Positions 17,861 through 25,427 of a DNA stretch of 64,000 nucleotides are shown here, one piece after another. The DNA lies in assembly GCF_002101815.1 (NCBI RefSeq), contig NZ_LQPM01000018.1, positions 1-64,000 of the forward strand. Direction: 5' to 3'. The DNA comes from Mycobacterium paraense. GTDB taxonomy: Bacteria; Actinomycetota; Actinomycetes; Mycobacteriales; Mycobacteriaceae. Positions within the stretch are counted from its first letter, which is position 1. Each line of letters starts with the position of its first letter. The notes beneath the pieces were generated by a model. That model searched no databases. It was not told the origin of the DNA and was given only the letters and a program-made list of their open reading frames with translations. A program made the translations under genes and the position numbers.

Positions 17861-19477
17861 ATGCGTCCGATCCGGGCCGCGCTGGCCGTCCTCGCCGCCG
17901 GGGCGCTGGCGGCCGGGTCGCTGTCGGCCTGCGGCGGCGGCTTCTTGAGCCCCGATCTCGTACTGGTCAACGGCGGGGAACCGCCGTATCCACTGGTCCC
18001 GACCAGCACCAACGACAGCAACGGCGGCCGGATCATCGACCGGCTCTTCGCCGGGCTGGTGTCCTACGACGCCGCCGGACACCCCACAAACGAGGTGGCC
18101 CAGTCGATCGAGACGACCGACAACGTCAACTACCGCGTCGTCCTCAAACCGGGCTGGAAATTCACCGACGGCTCGCCGGTCACCGCCCACTCGTTCGTCG
18201 ACGCGTGGAACTACGGGGCCCTGAGCACCAATGCCCAACTGCAGCAAAGCTTTTTCAGCCCGATCGACGGGTTCGACGAGGTCGCCGGCAGTGACGCAAA
18301 GCGAAGCACCATGTCCGGGCTGCGCGTGGTCAGCGACCTCGAGTTCAGTGTGCGGCTCAAGTCGCCGACCATCGACTTCGTGTTGCGGTTGGGCCACAGC
18401 GCGTTCTATCCGTTGCCGGACGCCGCATTTCGCGACATGGCCGCATTCGGCCGCAACCCTTTTGGCGACGGTCCTTACCGGCTCGCCGACAGCCCCGACG
18501 GGCCGGCCTGGGAGCACAACGTCAAGATCGACTTGCGGCCCAACCCCGATTACCACGGCAACCGGAGACCGCACAACAAGGGCCTGCGGTTCGAGTTCTA
18601 CGCCAATCTCGACACCGCCTACGCCGACTTGCTCTCCGGCAATCTCGATGTGCTGGACACGATTCCGCCGAGCGCGCTGCCGGTCTACAAGCGCGACCTG
18701 GGTGGCAATTTCACCAGCGGGCCGGTGGCCGTCAAGCACAGCCTCGACACCCCGCTGCGGCTACCGCATTTCGGCGGCGAGGAGGGCCGCCTGCGCAGGC
18801 TTGCGCTGTCGGCCGCCGTCAACCGCGAACAAATCTGTCAGCGGATCTTCATGGGCACCCGCACACCGTCGCGCGATTTCACCGCGCGGTCGCTGCCCGG
18901 GTTCGACCCGAACCTGCCGGGCAACGACGTCCTGAATTTCGATCCCGATCGCGCGCGCCAACTCTGGGCGCAAGCCAACGCCATCTCTGCATGGGGTGGC
19001 CAATACGCCATCGCCTACAACGCCGACGCCGGAAACCAGGAGTGGGTGGACGCGGTGGCCAACAGCATCAAGAACGTGCTGGGCATCGACGCCGTCGGCG
19101 CCCCACAGCCGACGTTCGCCGGGTTTCGCACCGAGATCACCAATCACACCATCACGACAGCCTTTCGCGCCGCCTGGCAGGGCGACTACCCGTCCATGAT
19201 CGAGTTCCTCGCCCCGCTGTTCGCCACCGGCGCGGGGTCCAACGACGTCGGGTACGCCAATCCCGAATTCGACGCGGCGCTGGCGGCTGCCGAGGCCGCG
19301 CCGGACATCCCGCAGGCGAACGCGTTGGTCAACTCCGCGCAGCGAATCCTGTTCCACGACATGCCCGTTGTGCCGCTATGGGACAACATCGGCGTGGTGG
19401 GGTGGTCGACGGAGGTCAACAATGTCACGGTCACCTGGAACGGCCTGCCCGACTACGAGAACATCGTGAAGGGCTGA
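17861..19477 (+). CDS. dppA: Peptide ABC transporter substrate-binding lipoprotein DppA
   Basis: This is a 538-residue SBP family 5 solute-binding lipoprotein. The lipobox is LSAC with Cys24. The start of the mature protein contains the typical NDSNGGRIIDRLFAGLV, and the family core KPGWKFTDGSPVTAHSFVDA is present. It captures short peptides (in M. tuberculosis also haem, by report) outside the membrane and delivers them to DppBC. It begins the dppABCD operon. The dppB start follows after one base. Confidence 0.95.
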   Translation: MRPIRAALAVLAAGALAAGSLSACGGGFLSPDLVLVNGGEPPYPLVPTSTNDSNGGRIIDRLFAGLVSYDAAGHPTNEVAQSIETTDNVNYRVVLKPGWKFTDGSPVTAHSFVDAWNYGALSTNAQLQQSFFSPIDGFDEVAGSDAKRSTMSGLRVVSDLEFSVRLKSPTIDFVLRLGHSAFYPLPDAAFRDMAAFGRNPFGDGPYRLADSPDGPAWEHNVKIDLRPNPDYHGNRRPHNKGLRFEFYANLDTAYADLLSGNLDVLDTIPPSALPVYKRDLGGNFTSGPVAVKHSLDTPLRLPHFGGEEGRLRRLALSAAVNREQICQRIFMGTRTPSRDFTARSLPGFDPNLPGNDVLNFDPDRARQLWAQANAISAWGGQYAIAYNADAGNQEWVDAVANSIKNVLGIDAVGAPQPTFAGFRTEITNHTITTAFRAAWQGDYPSMIEFLAPLFATGAGSNDVGYANPEFDAALAAAEAAPDIPQANALVNSAQRILFHDMPVVPLWDNIGVVGWSTEVNNVTVTWNGLPDYENIVKG

Positions 19478-19478
19478 G

Positions 19479-20405
19479 ATGGGTTGGTACATCGCGCGCC
19501 GGATCGCCATCATGGTGCCGGTCTTCCTGGGCGCCACGCTGCTGATCTACGGCATGGTCTTCCTGCTGCCCGGCGATCCGGTCGCGGCGATGGCGGGGGA
19601 CCGGCCGCTGACCCCCGCGGTGGCCGCCGCGCTGCGCGCCCGCTACCACCTCGACGATCCGTTCATCCTGCAATACCTGCGCTATCTGGGCGGCATCCTG
19701 CGCGGCGACCTGGGGCGCTCCTATTCCGGGCTGCCGGTCAGCGCCGTACTGGCCCACGCCTTTCCGGTCACCATTCGGCTGGCGCTGATCGCGGTGGCGG
19801 TGGAAACGGTGTTCGGGATCGGCTTCGGCGTGGTCGCCGGCCTGCGCGAGGGTGGCATCTTCGATTCCACGGTGCTGATCGCCGGCCTGGTCATCATCGC
19901 CATCCCGATCTTCGTCCTGGGCTTCATCGCGCAATTCGTGTTCGGTGTCCGGCTGGGACTCGCGCCCGTCACCGTCGGCGAGAGGGCGACCTTCGCGCGG
20001 CTGCTGCTGCCCGGGATCGTGCTGGGCGCAGTCTCCTTCGCGTACGTCGTCCGGCTGACCCGATCCGCCGTGGCCGCCAACGCGCACGCCGACTACGTCC
20101 GCACCGCGGCCGCCAAGGGGCTCTCGCGGCGACGGGTCGTGACGGTGCACATCCTGCGCAACTCGCTGATCCCGGTGGTGACATTCCTCGGCGCCGACCT
20201 CGGGTCGCTGATGGGCGGGGCCATCGTGACCGAGGGCATCTTCAACATCCACGGCGTCGGCGGCGTCTTGTATCAGGCCGTCACCAGGCAGGAGGCGCCG
20301 ACCGTCGTCTCGATCGTCACGGTGCTGGTGGTCATCTACCTGGTCGCCAACTTGGCGGTGGACCTGCTGTACGCCGCCCTCGATCCCCGGATCCGCTATG
20401 GCTGA
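19479..20405 (+). CDS. dppB: Peptide ABC transporter permease DppB
   Basis: This is a 308-residue inner-membrane permease with about six membrane helices. The N-terminal WYIARRIAIMVPVFLGATLLI and the MLPGDP-like LLPGDPVAAMAGD are typical of the DppB/OppB branch. The BPD_transp_1 EAA loop is YVRTAAAKGLSRRRVVTVHI. It starts one base after dppA and its last eight bases overlap dppC (ATGGCTGA). Confidence 0.95.
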   Translation: MGWYIARRIAIMVPVFLGATLLIYGMVFLLPGDPVAAMAGDRPLTPAVAAALRARYHLDDPFILQYLRYLGGILRGDLGRSYSGLPVSAVLAHAFPVTIRLALIAVAVETVFGIGFGVVAGLREGGIFDSTVLIAGLVIIAIPIFVLGFIAQFVFGVRLGLAPVTVGERATFARLLLPGIVLGAVSFAYVVRLTRSAVAANAHADYVRTAAAKGLSRRRVVTVHILRNSLIPVVTFLGADLGSLMGGAIVTEGIFNIHGVGGVLYQAVTRQEAPTVVSIVTVLVVIYLVANLAVDLLYAALDPRIRYG

Positions 20406-21273
20406 ACGCAGCGCCGTTCGCCACGGCTTCTGGCGCGACACCTGGCGCAAGCTGCGCCGGCGGCCGAAGTTCGTCGTCGCCGCCGCGCTGATCGCGCTGA
20501 TCGTCGTCGTCGCGTTGTTCCCCGCGCTGTTCACCGGCATCGACCCCGCCTACGCCGATCCGAGCCAGAGCCTGCTGCCGCCGTCGGCCGCGCACTGGTT
20601 CGGCACCGATCTGCAGGGCCACGACATTTACGCGCGAACCGTGTACGGGGCGCGGGCCTCGCTGACCGTCGGGCTCGGCGCCACCCTGCTCGTGTTCGTC
20701 GTCGGCGGGGCGCTGGGCGCGCTGGCCGGCTTCTACGGGGGCTGGGTGGACGCGGTCGTGTCGCGCATCACCGACGTGTTCTTCGGGCTGCCCCTGCTGC
20801 TGGCCGCGATCGTGATCATGGGCGTCATGCACCACCGCCGGGTGTGGACGGTGGTCGCCATCCTCGCGCTGTTCGGCTGGCCGCAGGTCGCCAGGGTTGC
20901 GCGCGGTGCGGTGCTCGAGGTGCGCGCCAGCGACTATGTCGTCGCGGCGAAAGCCCTGGGGCTGACGGACTTTCAGACCCTGATCCGGCACGTGCTGCCC
21001 AACGCGCTGGGCCCGGTCTTCGCGGTGTGCACGCTGGCCTTCGGCGTGTTCATCGTCACCGAGGCGTCGCTGTCCTACCTCGGCGTCGGCCTGCCGGCGT
21101 CGGTGGTGTCCTGGGGCGGCGATATCAACCTGGCGCAGAGCCGGCTGCGGTCGGGCTCGCCGATCCTGTTCTATCCGGCCGGCGCGCTGGCGATTACGGT
21201 GCTCGCGTTCATGATGATGGGCGATGCGCTGCGCGACGCCCTGGACCCCGGCTCGCGGGCGCGGCGCGCATGA
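20398..21273 (+). CDS. dppC: Peptide ABC transporter permease DppC
   Basis: This is a 291-residue permease of the DppC/OppC branch. It has an N-terminal OppC_N segment (KFVVAAALIALIVVVALFPALF) and the characteristic HWFGTDLQGHDIYARTVYG. The EAA loop is YVVAAKALGLTDFQTLIRHV. It pairs with DppB to form the channel. The start overlaps dppB by eight bases and the stop overlaps the dppD ATG (ATGA, 21270-21273). Confidence 0.95.
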   Translation: MAERSAVRHGFWRDTWRKLRRRPKFVVAAALIALIVVVALFPALFTGIDPAYADPSQSLLPPSAAHWFGTDLQGHDIYARTVYGARASLTVGLGATLLVFVVGGALGALAGFYGGWVDAVVSRITDVFFGLPLLLAAIVIMGVMHHRRVWTVVAILALFGWPQVARVARGAVLEVRASDYVVAAKALGLTDFQTLIRHVLPNALGPVFAVCTLAFGVFIVTEASLSYLGVGLPASVVSWGGDINLAQSRLRSGSPILFYPAGALAITVLAFMMMGDALRDALDPGSRARRA

Positions 21274-22883
21274 GCACCCCGGAGGCGCCGCTGCTGTCGG
21301 TCGAGGGGCTGGAAGTCAGGTTCGGCGGCCATCCGCCCGCGGTGTGCGGCGTGGACCTGACCGTGCGGCGCGGCCAAACCGTCGCGGTGGTCGGGGAATC
21401 GGGATCGGGGAAATCGACGACGGCCGCCGCGATCCTCGGGCTGCTGCCGCCAGGGGGGCGAATTTCCGCCGGCCGCATCGTTTTCGACGGGCGCGACATC
21501 ACCGGGGCAGACCGCCGGCTGCTGCTGTCCATCCGGGGACGCGCCATCGGCTACGTCCCCCAGGATCCGATGACCAACCTCAACCCGGTCTGGAAGGTCG
21601 GGTTTCAGGTCCGGGAAGCGTTGCGGGCCAACACCGCTACCCGCGACGCGCGACGACGCGCGCTCGAGCTGCTCGCCGAGGCGGGCATGCCGGATCCGGC
21701 CCGGCAGGCCGCCCGGTATCCCCATCAGCTGTCGGGCGGGATGTGTCAACGGGCGCTGATCGCCATCGGCCTGGCCGGGCGGCCGAAGCTGCTCATCGCC
21801 GACGAGCCGACGTCCGCGCTCGACGTCACCGTGCAACGGCAGGTGCTGGACCATCTGCAGGGGCTCACGGCCGAACTCGGAACCGCGCTGCTGTTGATCA
21901 CCCACGACCTGGCGCTGGCCGCCGAACGGGCCGAGTCGGTGGTCGTCGTCCATCGCGGTCTGGTGGTGGAATCCGGTGCGGCGCAGGAAATCCTGCAGCG
22001 GCCGCGACACGAATACACCCAACGATTGGTGGCGGCCGCCCCGTCGCTGGCGCCGAGCAGGTCACGGCCCAGCGCGAGCGCGCCGAACGGGCGGTCGGAC
22101 GACATACTCGTCGTCTCCGGGCTGACCAAGGTCTACCGCGAGTCGCACGGGGCGCCATGGCGCCGCACCGAATTCCGCGCCGTCGACGACGTGTCGTTTC
22201 GGCTGCGGCGGGGGAGCACGTTGGCGATCGCGGGAGAGTCGGGTTCGGGAAAATCGACGCTGGCGCGGATGGTGCTGGGTCTGCTGTCACCCACTTCCGG
22301 CACGGTGGTCTTCGACGGGACCCCGATCGACCACTCGATGGACCGCGAGCGGGCCCTGGCGTTTCGCCGGCGGGTGCAGCCGGTGTTCCAGAACCCTTAC
22401 AGCAGTTTGGATCCCAGGTATTCGGTGTTCCGGGCCGTCGAGGAGCCGTTGCGGATCCACCGCGTGGGCGACCGCAAGCAGCGCGAGCGCGCCGTGCGCG
22501 AGCTCGTCGACCACGTGGCGCTGCCGCCCTCGGTTCTGGGGCGGCTGCCGCGCGAACTGTCGGGTGGCCAACGGCAGCGGGTCGCGATCGCTCGGGCGCT
22601 GGCGCTGCGACCCGACGTCCTGGTGTGCGACGAGGCCGTCTCGGCGCTCGACGTGCTGGTGCAGGCGCAGATACTGGACCTGCTGGCCGACCTGCAGGCC
22701 GAATTGGGGCTGACGTACCTGTTCATCAGCCATGACCTGGCGGTGATCCGCCAGATCGCCGACGACGTCCTGGTGATGCGCGCCGGCCGGGTGGTGGAAC
22801 AGGCGCCCACCGAGGAGCTGTTCACCCGGCCCGCCCACGACTACACGCGCCGGTTGTTGGAGGCCATCCCCAGGCCGTCCTGA
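21270..22883 (+). CDS. dppD: Fused double ATPase of the peptide ABC transporter, DppD
   Basis: This is a 537-residue cytosolic protein containing two complete ABC ATPase domains, equivalent to fused DppD and DppF. Domain one has Walker A GESGSGKST (residues 42-50), signature LSGGMCQRA and Walker B LLIADEPTSALD. Domain two has Walker A near residue 322, signature LSGGQRQRV and a Walker B VLVCDEAVSALD. The ATG overlaps the dppC stop. It completes the operon and powers peptide uptake. Confidence 0.95.
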   Translation: MSTPEAPLLSVEGLEVRFGGHPPAVCGVDLTVRRGQTVAVVGESGSGKSTTAAAILGLLPPGGRISAGRIVFDGRDITGADRRLLLSIRGRAIGYVPQDPMTNLNPVWKVGFQVREALRANTATRDARRRALELLAEAGMPDPARQAARYPHQLSGGMCQRALIAIGLAGRPKLLIADEPTSALDVTVQRQVLDHLQGLTAELGTALLLITHDLALAAERAESVVVVHRGLVVESGAAQEILQRPRHEYTQRLVAAAPSLAPSRSRPSASAPNGRSDDILVVSGLTKVYRESHGAPWRRTEFRAVDDVSFRLRRGSTLAIAGESGSGKSTLARMVLGLLSPTSGTVVFDGTPIDHSMDRERALAFRRRVQPVFQNPYSSLDPRYSVFRAVEEPLRIHRVGDRKQRERAVRELVDHVALPPSVLGRLPRELSGGQRQRVAIARALALRPDVLVCDEAVSALDVLVQAQILDLLADLQAELGLTYLFISHDLAVIRQIADDVLVMRAGRVVEQAPTEELFTRPAHDYTRRLLEAIPRPS

Positions 22884-22927
22884 GACCGGCCGGAAGGCCG
22901 CGGCGCCGCCCCGATAGGTTGCAAGCC

Positions 22928-23698
22928 GTGACGTCCGACCCGTTGGCCCCGCTGCTGGAGCTACCCGGCGTCGCCGAGGCCAGCGACCGGGCCCGCGACG
23001 CGCTGGGTCGCGCCCACCGCCATCCGGCGAACCTGCGGCGGTGGCCGGTGACCGCCGCCGAAGCGGCGCTGCGGGCCGCGCGCGCCTCGTCGGTGCTCGA
23101 CGGCGGTCCGGTGCGGCTGGATGACCTCGCCGAGGCCGCATCGCCCAACAAGGGCATCAGCGACCCGGTGTTCGGCGGGGCGCTGCGGGTGGCGCAGGAG
23201 CTCGAGGGTGGGGGCGGGCCTCTGATCGGAATCTGGCAGCGGGCGCCGTTGCAGGCGCTGGCCCGCCTGCACGCGCTCGCGGCGGCCGACCAGGTCGATG
23301 ACGATCGGCTGGGCCGCCCCCGGGCCGACGCCGAGGTGGGGCCTCGGCTGGAGTTGCTGGGGGAGTTGGTGACCGGGCGCACGTCGGCTCCGGCGCCGGT
23401 GGTGGCCGCGGTCGCGCACGGGGAGTTGCTGACGCTCAAGCCGTTTGGCAGCGCGGACGGCGTCGTGGCCCGCGCGGTGTCGCGGCTCGTGACGATCGCC
23501 AGCGGGCTTGACCCACACGGGTTGGGTGTGCCCGAGGTGAGCTGGATGCGTCAGCCTGCCGACTATCGCGATGCCGCGGAGGGATTCGCCGAGGGCACAC
23601 CGGGCGGTGTTGGCGCCTGGGTGGTGCTGTGTTGCCGGTCGCTGCAAGCCGGTGCGCAGGAGGCTTTGTCGATCGCCGAGTCGCTCGCGAATCGGTAG
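22928..23698 (+). CDS. Fic-fold-like protein with degenerate active site (Rv3662c homologue)
   Basis: This is a 256-residue cytosolic protein from the GTG at 22928, the family length in M. tuberculosis. It is usually annotated as hypothetical. I read it as a degenerate Fic protein. Residues 164-182 (HGELLTLKPFGSADGVVAR) align with the Fic helix and loop HxFxx[GA]NG[RK]xxR: Phe173, Ala176, Gly178 and Arg182 fit, but the catalytic His is Lys171, Asn is Asp177 and Arg/Lys is Val179. Residues 54-59 (SSVLDG) resemble the inhibitory [ST]xxxE[GN] motif with Asp for Glu. AMP transfer is therefore not expected. It follows dppD by 44 bases and may be in its operon. Confidence 0.75.
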   Translation: MTSDPLAPLLELPGVAEASDRARDALGRAHRHPANLRRWPVTAAEAALRAARASSVLDGGPVRLDDLAEAASPNKGISDPVFGGALRVAQELEGGGGPLIGIWQRAPLQALARLHALAAADQVDDDRLGRPRADAEVGPRLELLGELVTGRTSAPAPVVAAVAHGELLTLKPFGSADGVVARAVSRLVTIASGLDPHGLGVPEVSWMRQPADYRDAAEGFAEGTPGGVGAWVVLCCRSLQAGAQEALSIAESLANR

Positions 23699-23737
23699 CC
23701 GAGAGGCCTCGAACCGGCGCCAAAGAATTTGTTTCAC

Positions 23738-23784
23738 AAATGTAAAGCGGGCGACGTTCCGAAATATTCGGTCCGCCGCCCGCT
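23738..23784 (-). terminator. Terminator hairpin of the Ms1-type RNA
   Basis: On the minus strand AGCGGGCG (23784-23777) pairs with CGCCCGCT (23753-23746), and an inner CCGAA/TTCGG stem sits inside the loop. The T-rich tail TTACATTT follows, giving an intrinsic terminator. Confidence 0.7.
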
Positions 23785-24045
23785 AGCACGGAACTCGGTT
23801 ACCAAGCGTGCATTTCTGGGCTACGTGGGTTGGCCTCGGCGATCTTGCGACGCTTCCGGTTGCAACCCCACCCAAAGGGCTGTCGATACCTTCCACTTTT
23901 CGCAATTACGCAGGCCCGCAACACTTCTGCCATTATCGCGGCTATGACTCCGCGTGGGTGCCGGGTTCCATGCTGGGCGCCCGACTCGGGAGAACGATCC
24001 TTCTCTTCCGGATCGACCTAGGCCTCACCGGGCTTCCGTGGTTCC
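23738..24045 (-). ncRNA. Ms1/MTS2823-type small RNA
   Basis: The intergenic space between the Rv3662c and Rv3661 homologues is where M. tuberculosis encodes MTS2823, homologous to M. smegmatis Ms1. That RNA of about 300 nt accumulates in stationary phase and binds RNA polymerase core without sigma. Here the minus strand has a promoter-like pair upstream of about 24045 and a stable terminator hairpin ending at about 23738, which predicts a transcript of roughly 305 nt with no coding content. The strand and the length both match. Identity rests on position, size and signals, not on an alignment. Confidence 0.8.
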
Positions 24046-24051
24046 TTTGTA

Positions 24052-24081
24052 CTACTAGACCCGAACCACATCAAGGCCCAA
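24052..24081 (-). promoter_or_regulatory. Putative promoter of the Ms1-type RNA
   Basis: On the minus strand TTGGGC (24081-24076) is separated by 18 bases from TAGTAG (24057-24052), followed by T. Transcription would begin near 24045. The -10 element is not a perfect TANNNT, so the call is moderate. Confidence 0.45.
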
Positions 24082-24128
24082 ATGCGAAGCAAAAATGTAT
24101 TGCGCGAATGGCATGTTTGCTGTCACGC

Positions 24129-24986
24129 CTAAAAGGCGTAGCGGCGCAGCAATGAGTAGGTGACTGCCCCTGCGGCGAGCGCTGTGACGCCCACCGCGGC
24201 GGTGGTCGCGATCGCCGCGCCCGACGGAGCGGGGATCCGGTCGCGCAGCGATACCGGGCGGGAAAACATCAACACGGGCCAGCCGCGCTCGACCGCCTCT
24301 TTGCGCAAAGCCCGGTCCGGATTGACCACGCTCGGGTGTCCGACGATCTCGAGCATGGGCAGATCGGTGATCGAGTCGGAGTAGGCGTAGCAGTGCTCGA
24401 GGGGATAGCCCTCGCGCGCGGCCAGCTCGCGGATCGCTTGCACCTTGCCTTCGCCGTAGCAGTAGAACGCGATCTCCCCGGTGTACTTGCCGTCATCGAC
24501 CACCATCCGGGTCGCCATCGCGTGCGTGGCGCCGAGCGCCCGGGCGATGGGGGCCACGATTTCCTCGCCGGACGCCGAGACCACGACGACGTCGCGGCCG
24601 CACAGCTTGTGCGCGGCGATGAGGTCCGCGGCTTCGGCGAACACCAGCGGGGTCACGATGTCGTGCAGCGTTTCGTTGACGATCGACTTGACCTGTTCCA
24701 CGTCCCAACCGGCGACCATGTTGGTCATGTGCAGGCGCATCCGGTCCATCTGGTCATGATCAGCACCGGAGAGCAGATAGATGAACTGGGCGTAGCTGGA
24801 CTTGAGCACCGCGCGGCGGTTGAGCAGTCCCTGGTTGAAAAAGGGTTTGCTGAAAGCCAGCGTGCTGGACTTGGCGATGATGGTCTTGTCGAGGTCGAAG
24901 AAGGCGGCGGTACGGGCGTGCGGACCGGTAGTTGCAGCTGTTTCCAGTGAGGTTTGCTGCCGTGCGGCCGAGTCGGATACGGTCAC
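24129..24986 (-). CDS. HAD-family phosphatase with C-terminal membrane anchor (Rv3661 homologue)
   Basis: This is a 285-residue haloacid dehalogenase-type hydrolase of the SerB/HAD-IB group. Motif I is FFDLDKTI (nucleophile Asp), motif II is VVSASGEEI, the Lys motif is in YGEGKVQAI, and motif III is YSDSITDLPML. The C-terminus has a hydrophobic stretch (GAAIATTAAVGVTALAAGAV) that probably anchors it in the membrane. The M. tuberculosis homologue is 287 residues and has no confirmed substrate. It sits between two structured RNAs. A small hairpin (24125-24139) overlaps its stop codon. Confidence 0.9.
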   Translation of the reverse strand: MTVSDSAARQQTSLETAATTGPHARTAAFFDLDKTIIAKSSTLAFSKPFFNQGLLNRRAVLKSSYAQFIYLLSGADHDQMDRMRLHMTNMVAGWDVEQVKSIVNETLHDIVTPLVFAEAADLIAAHKLCGRDVVVVSASGEEIVAPIARALGATHAMATRMVVDDGKYTGEIAFYCYGEGKVQAIRELAAREGYPLEHCYAYSDSITDLPMLEIVGHPSVVNPDRALRKEAVERGWPVLMFSRPVSLRDRIPAPSGAAIATTAAVGVTALAAGAVTYSLLRRYAF

Positions 24987-25113
24987 CGATCCAGCATAGG
25001 TCGGTCGTCCGGCGGCGCCGGGGAGTTAGGGCGAAAACAGCCGCTCATCGCGCCTCAAAGAACATACCGTCGGTATTTTTGCGGCTCAACGCGCTTTTCG
25101 CCGGAACAACTAC

Positions 25114-25144
25114 TTGCGTTAGTGCGGACTGTCATGTGTATAGT
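25114..25144 (+). promoter_or_regulatory. Promoter of the 6C RNA
   Basis: TTGCGT (25114-25119) and TATAGT (25139-25144) are 19 bases apart, upstream of the predicted RNA start near 25150. The -10 is a good match to mycobacterial TANNNT promoters. Confidence 0.65.
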
Positions 25145-25149
25145 AAGCA

Positions 25150-25246
25150 TTACTCGGCCTGAGCCGAGGGTGCATCAGCCCGACCCCCCGGGGCTGATAC
25201 ACGACGACCCTCGCCTCCTCCCCCCCTGGCGGGGGTCGTCCCTTTT
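25150..25246 (+). ncRNA. 6C (B11) small regulatory RNA
   Basis: This RNA of about 97 nt has two C-rich stem-loops, the hallmark of the actinobacterial 6C family (B11 in M. tuberculosis). Stem one pairs ATCAGCCC (25174-25181) with GGGCTGAT (25191-25198) around a loop of six Cs. Stem two pairs 25203-25215 with 25228-25240 and has a loop with seven Cs, followed by TTTT. It lies between the Rv3661 and Rv3660c homologues, exactly as in M. tuberculosis. 6C RNAs are reported to repress targets through C-rich loop pairing with G-rich mRNA sites. Confidence 0.93.
25203..25246 (+). terminator. Terminator stem of the 6C RNA
   Basis: This is a 13-bp stem with one G-U pair, 25203-25215 with 25228-25240, followed by CCTTTT (25241-25246). 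It also forms the second C-loop of the RNA. Confidence 0.85.
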
Positions 25247-25427
25247 CTCGGGTAAGTTTTCCCGCCCGCTCGGGCGTCGTCCCGCCGCCCGCCGCGCGTT
25301 GCGGGAAAGGCACCTTCGCGCCCGCCGGCGAGCCCGGCGGCGCGGCGTTTGTACACACTGGCGTCTCTATCCACAAATCCGGCTTTGGGACTGGTGTGCC
25401 AAGGTCACGGCCCTGCAGGGTGGGTGG

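Larger units (their letters stand above)
24987..25427. other. Intergenic region carrying the 6C RNA and the ssd/tad promoter
   Basis: This 440-base region lies between the divergent Rv3661 and ssd homologues. It holds the 6C RNA and its promoter (25114-25246). The rest is GC-rich and without convincing coding frames. The promoter of the tad-like operon is probably within 25260-25420, which includes GTTTGTACACACTGG at about 25348. Confidence 0.5.
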
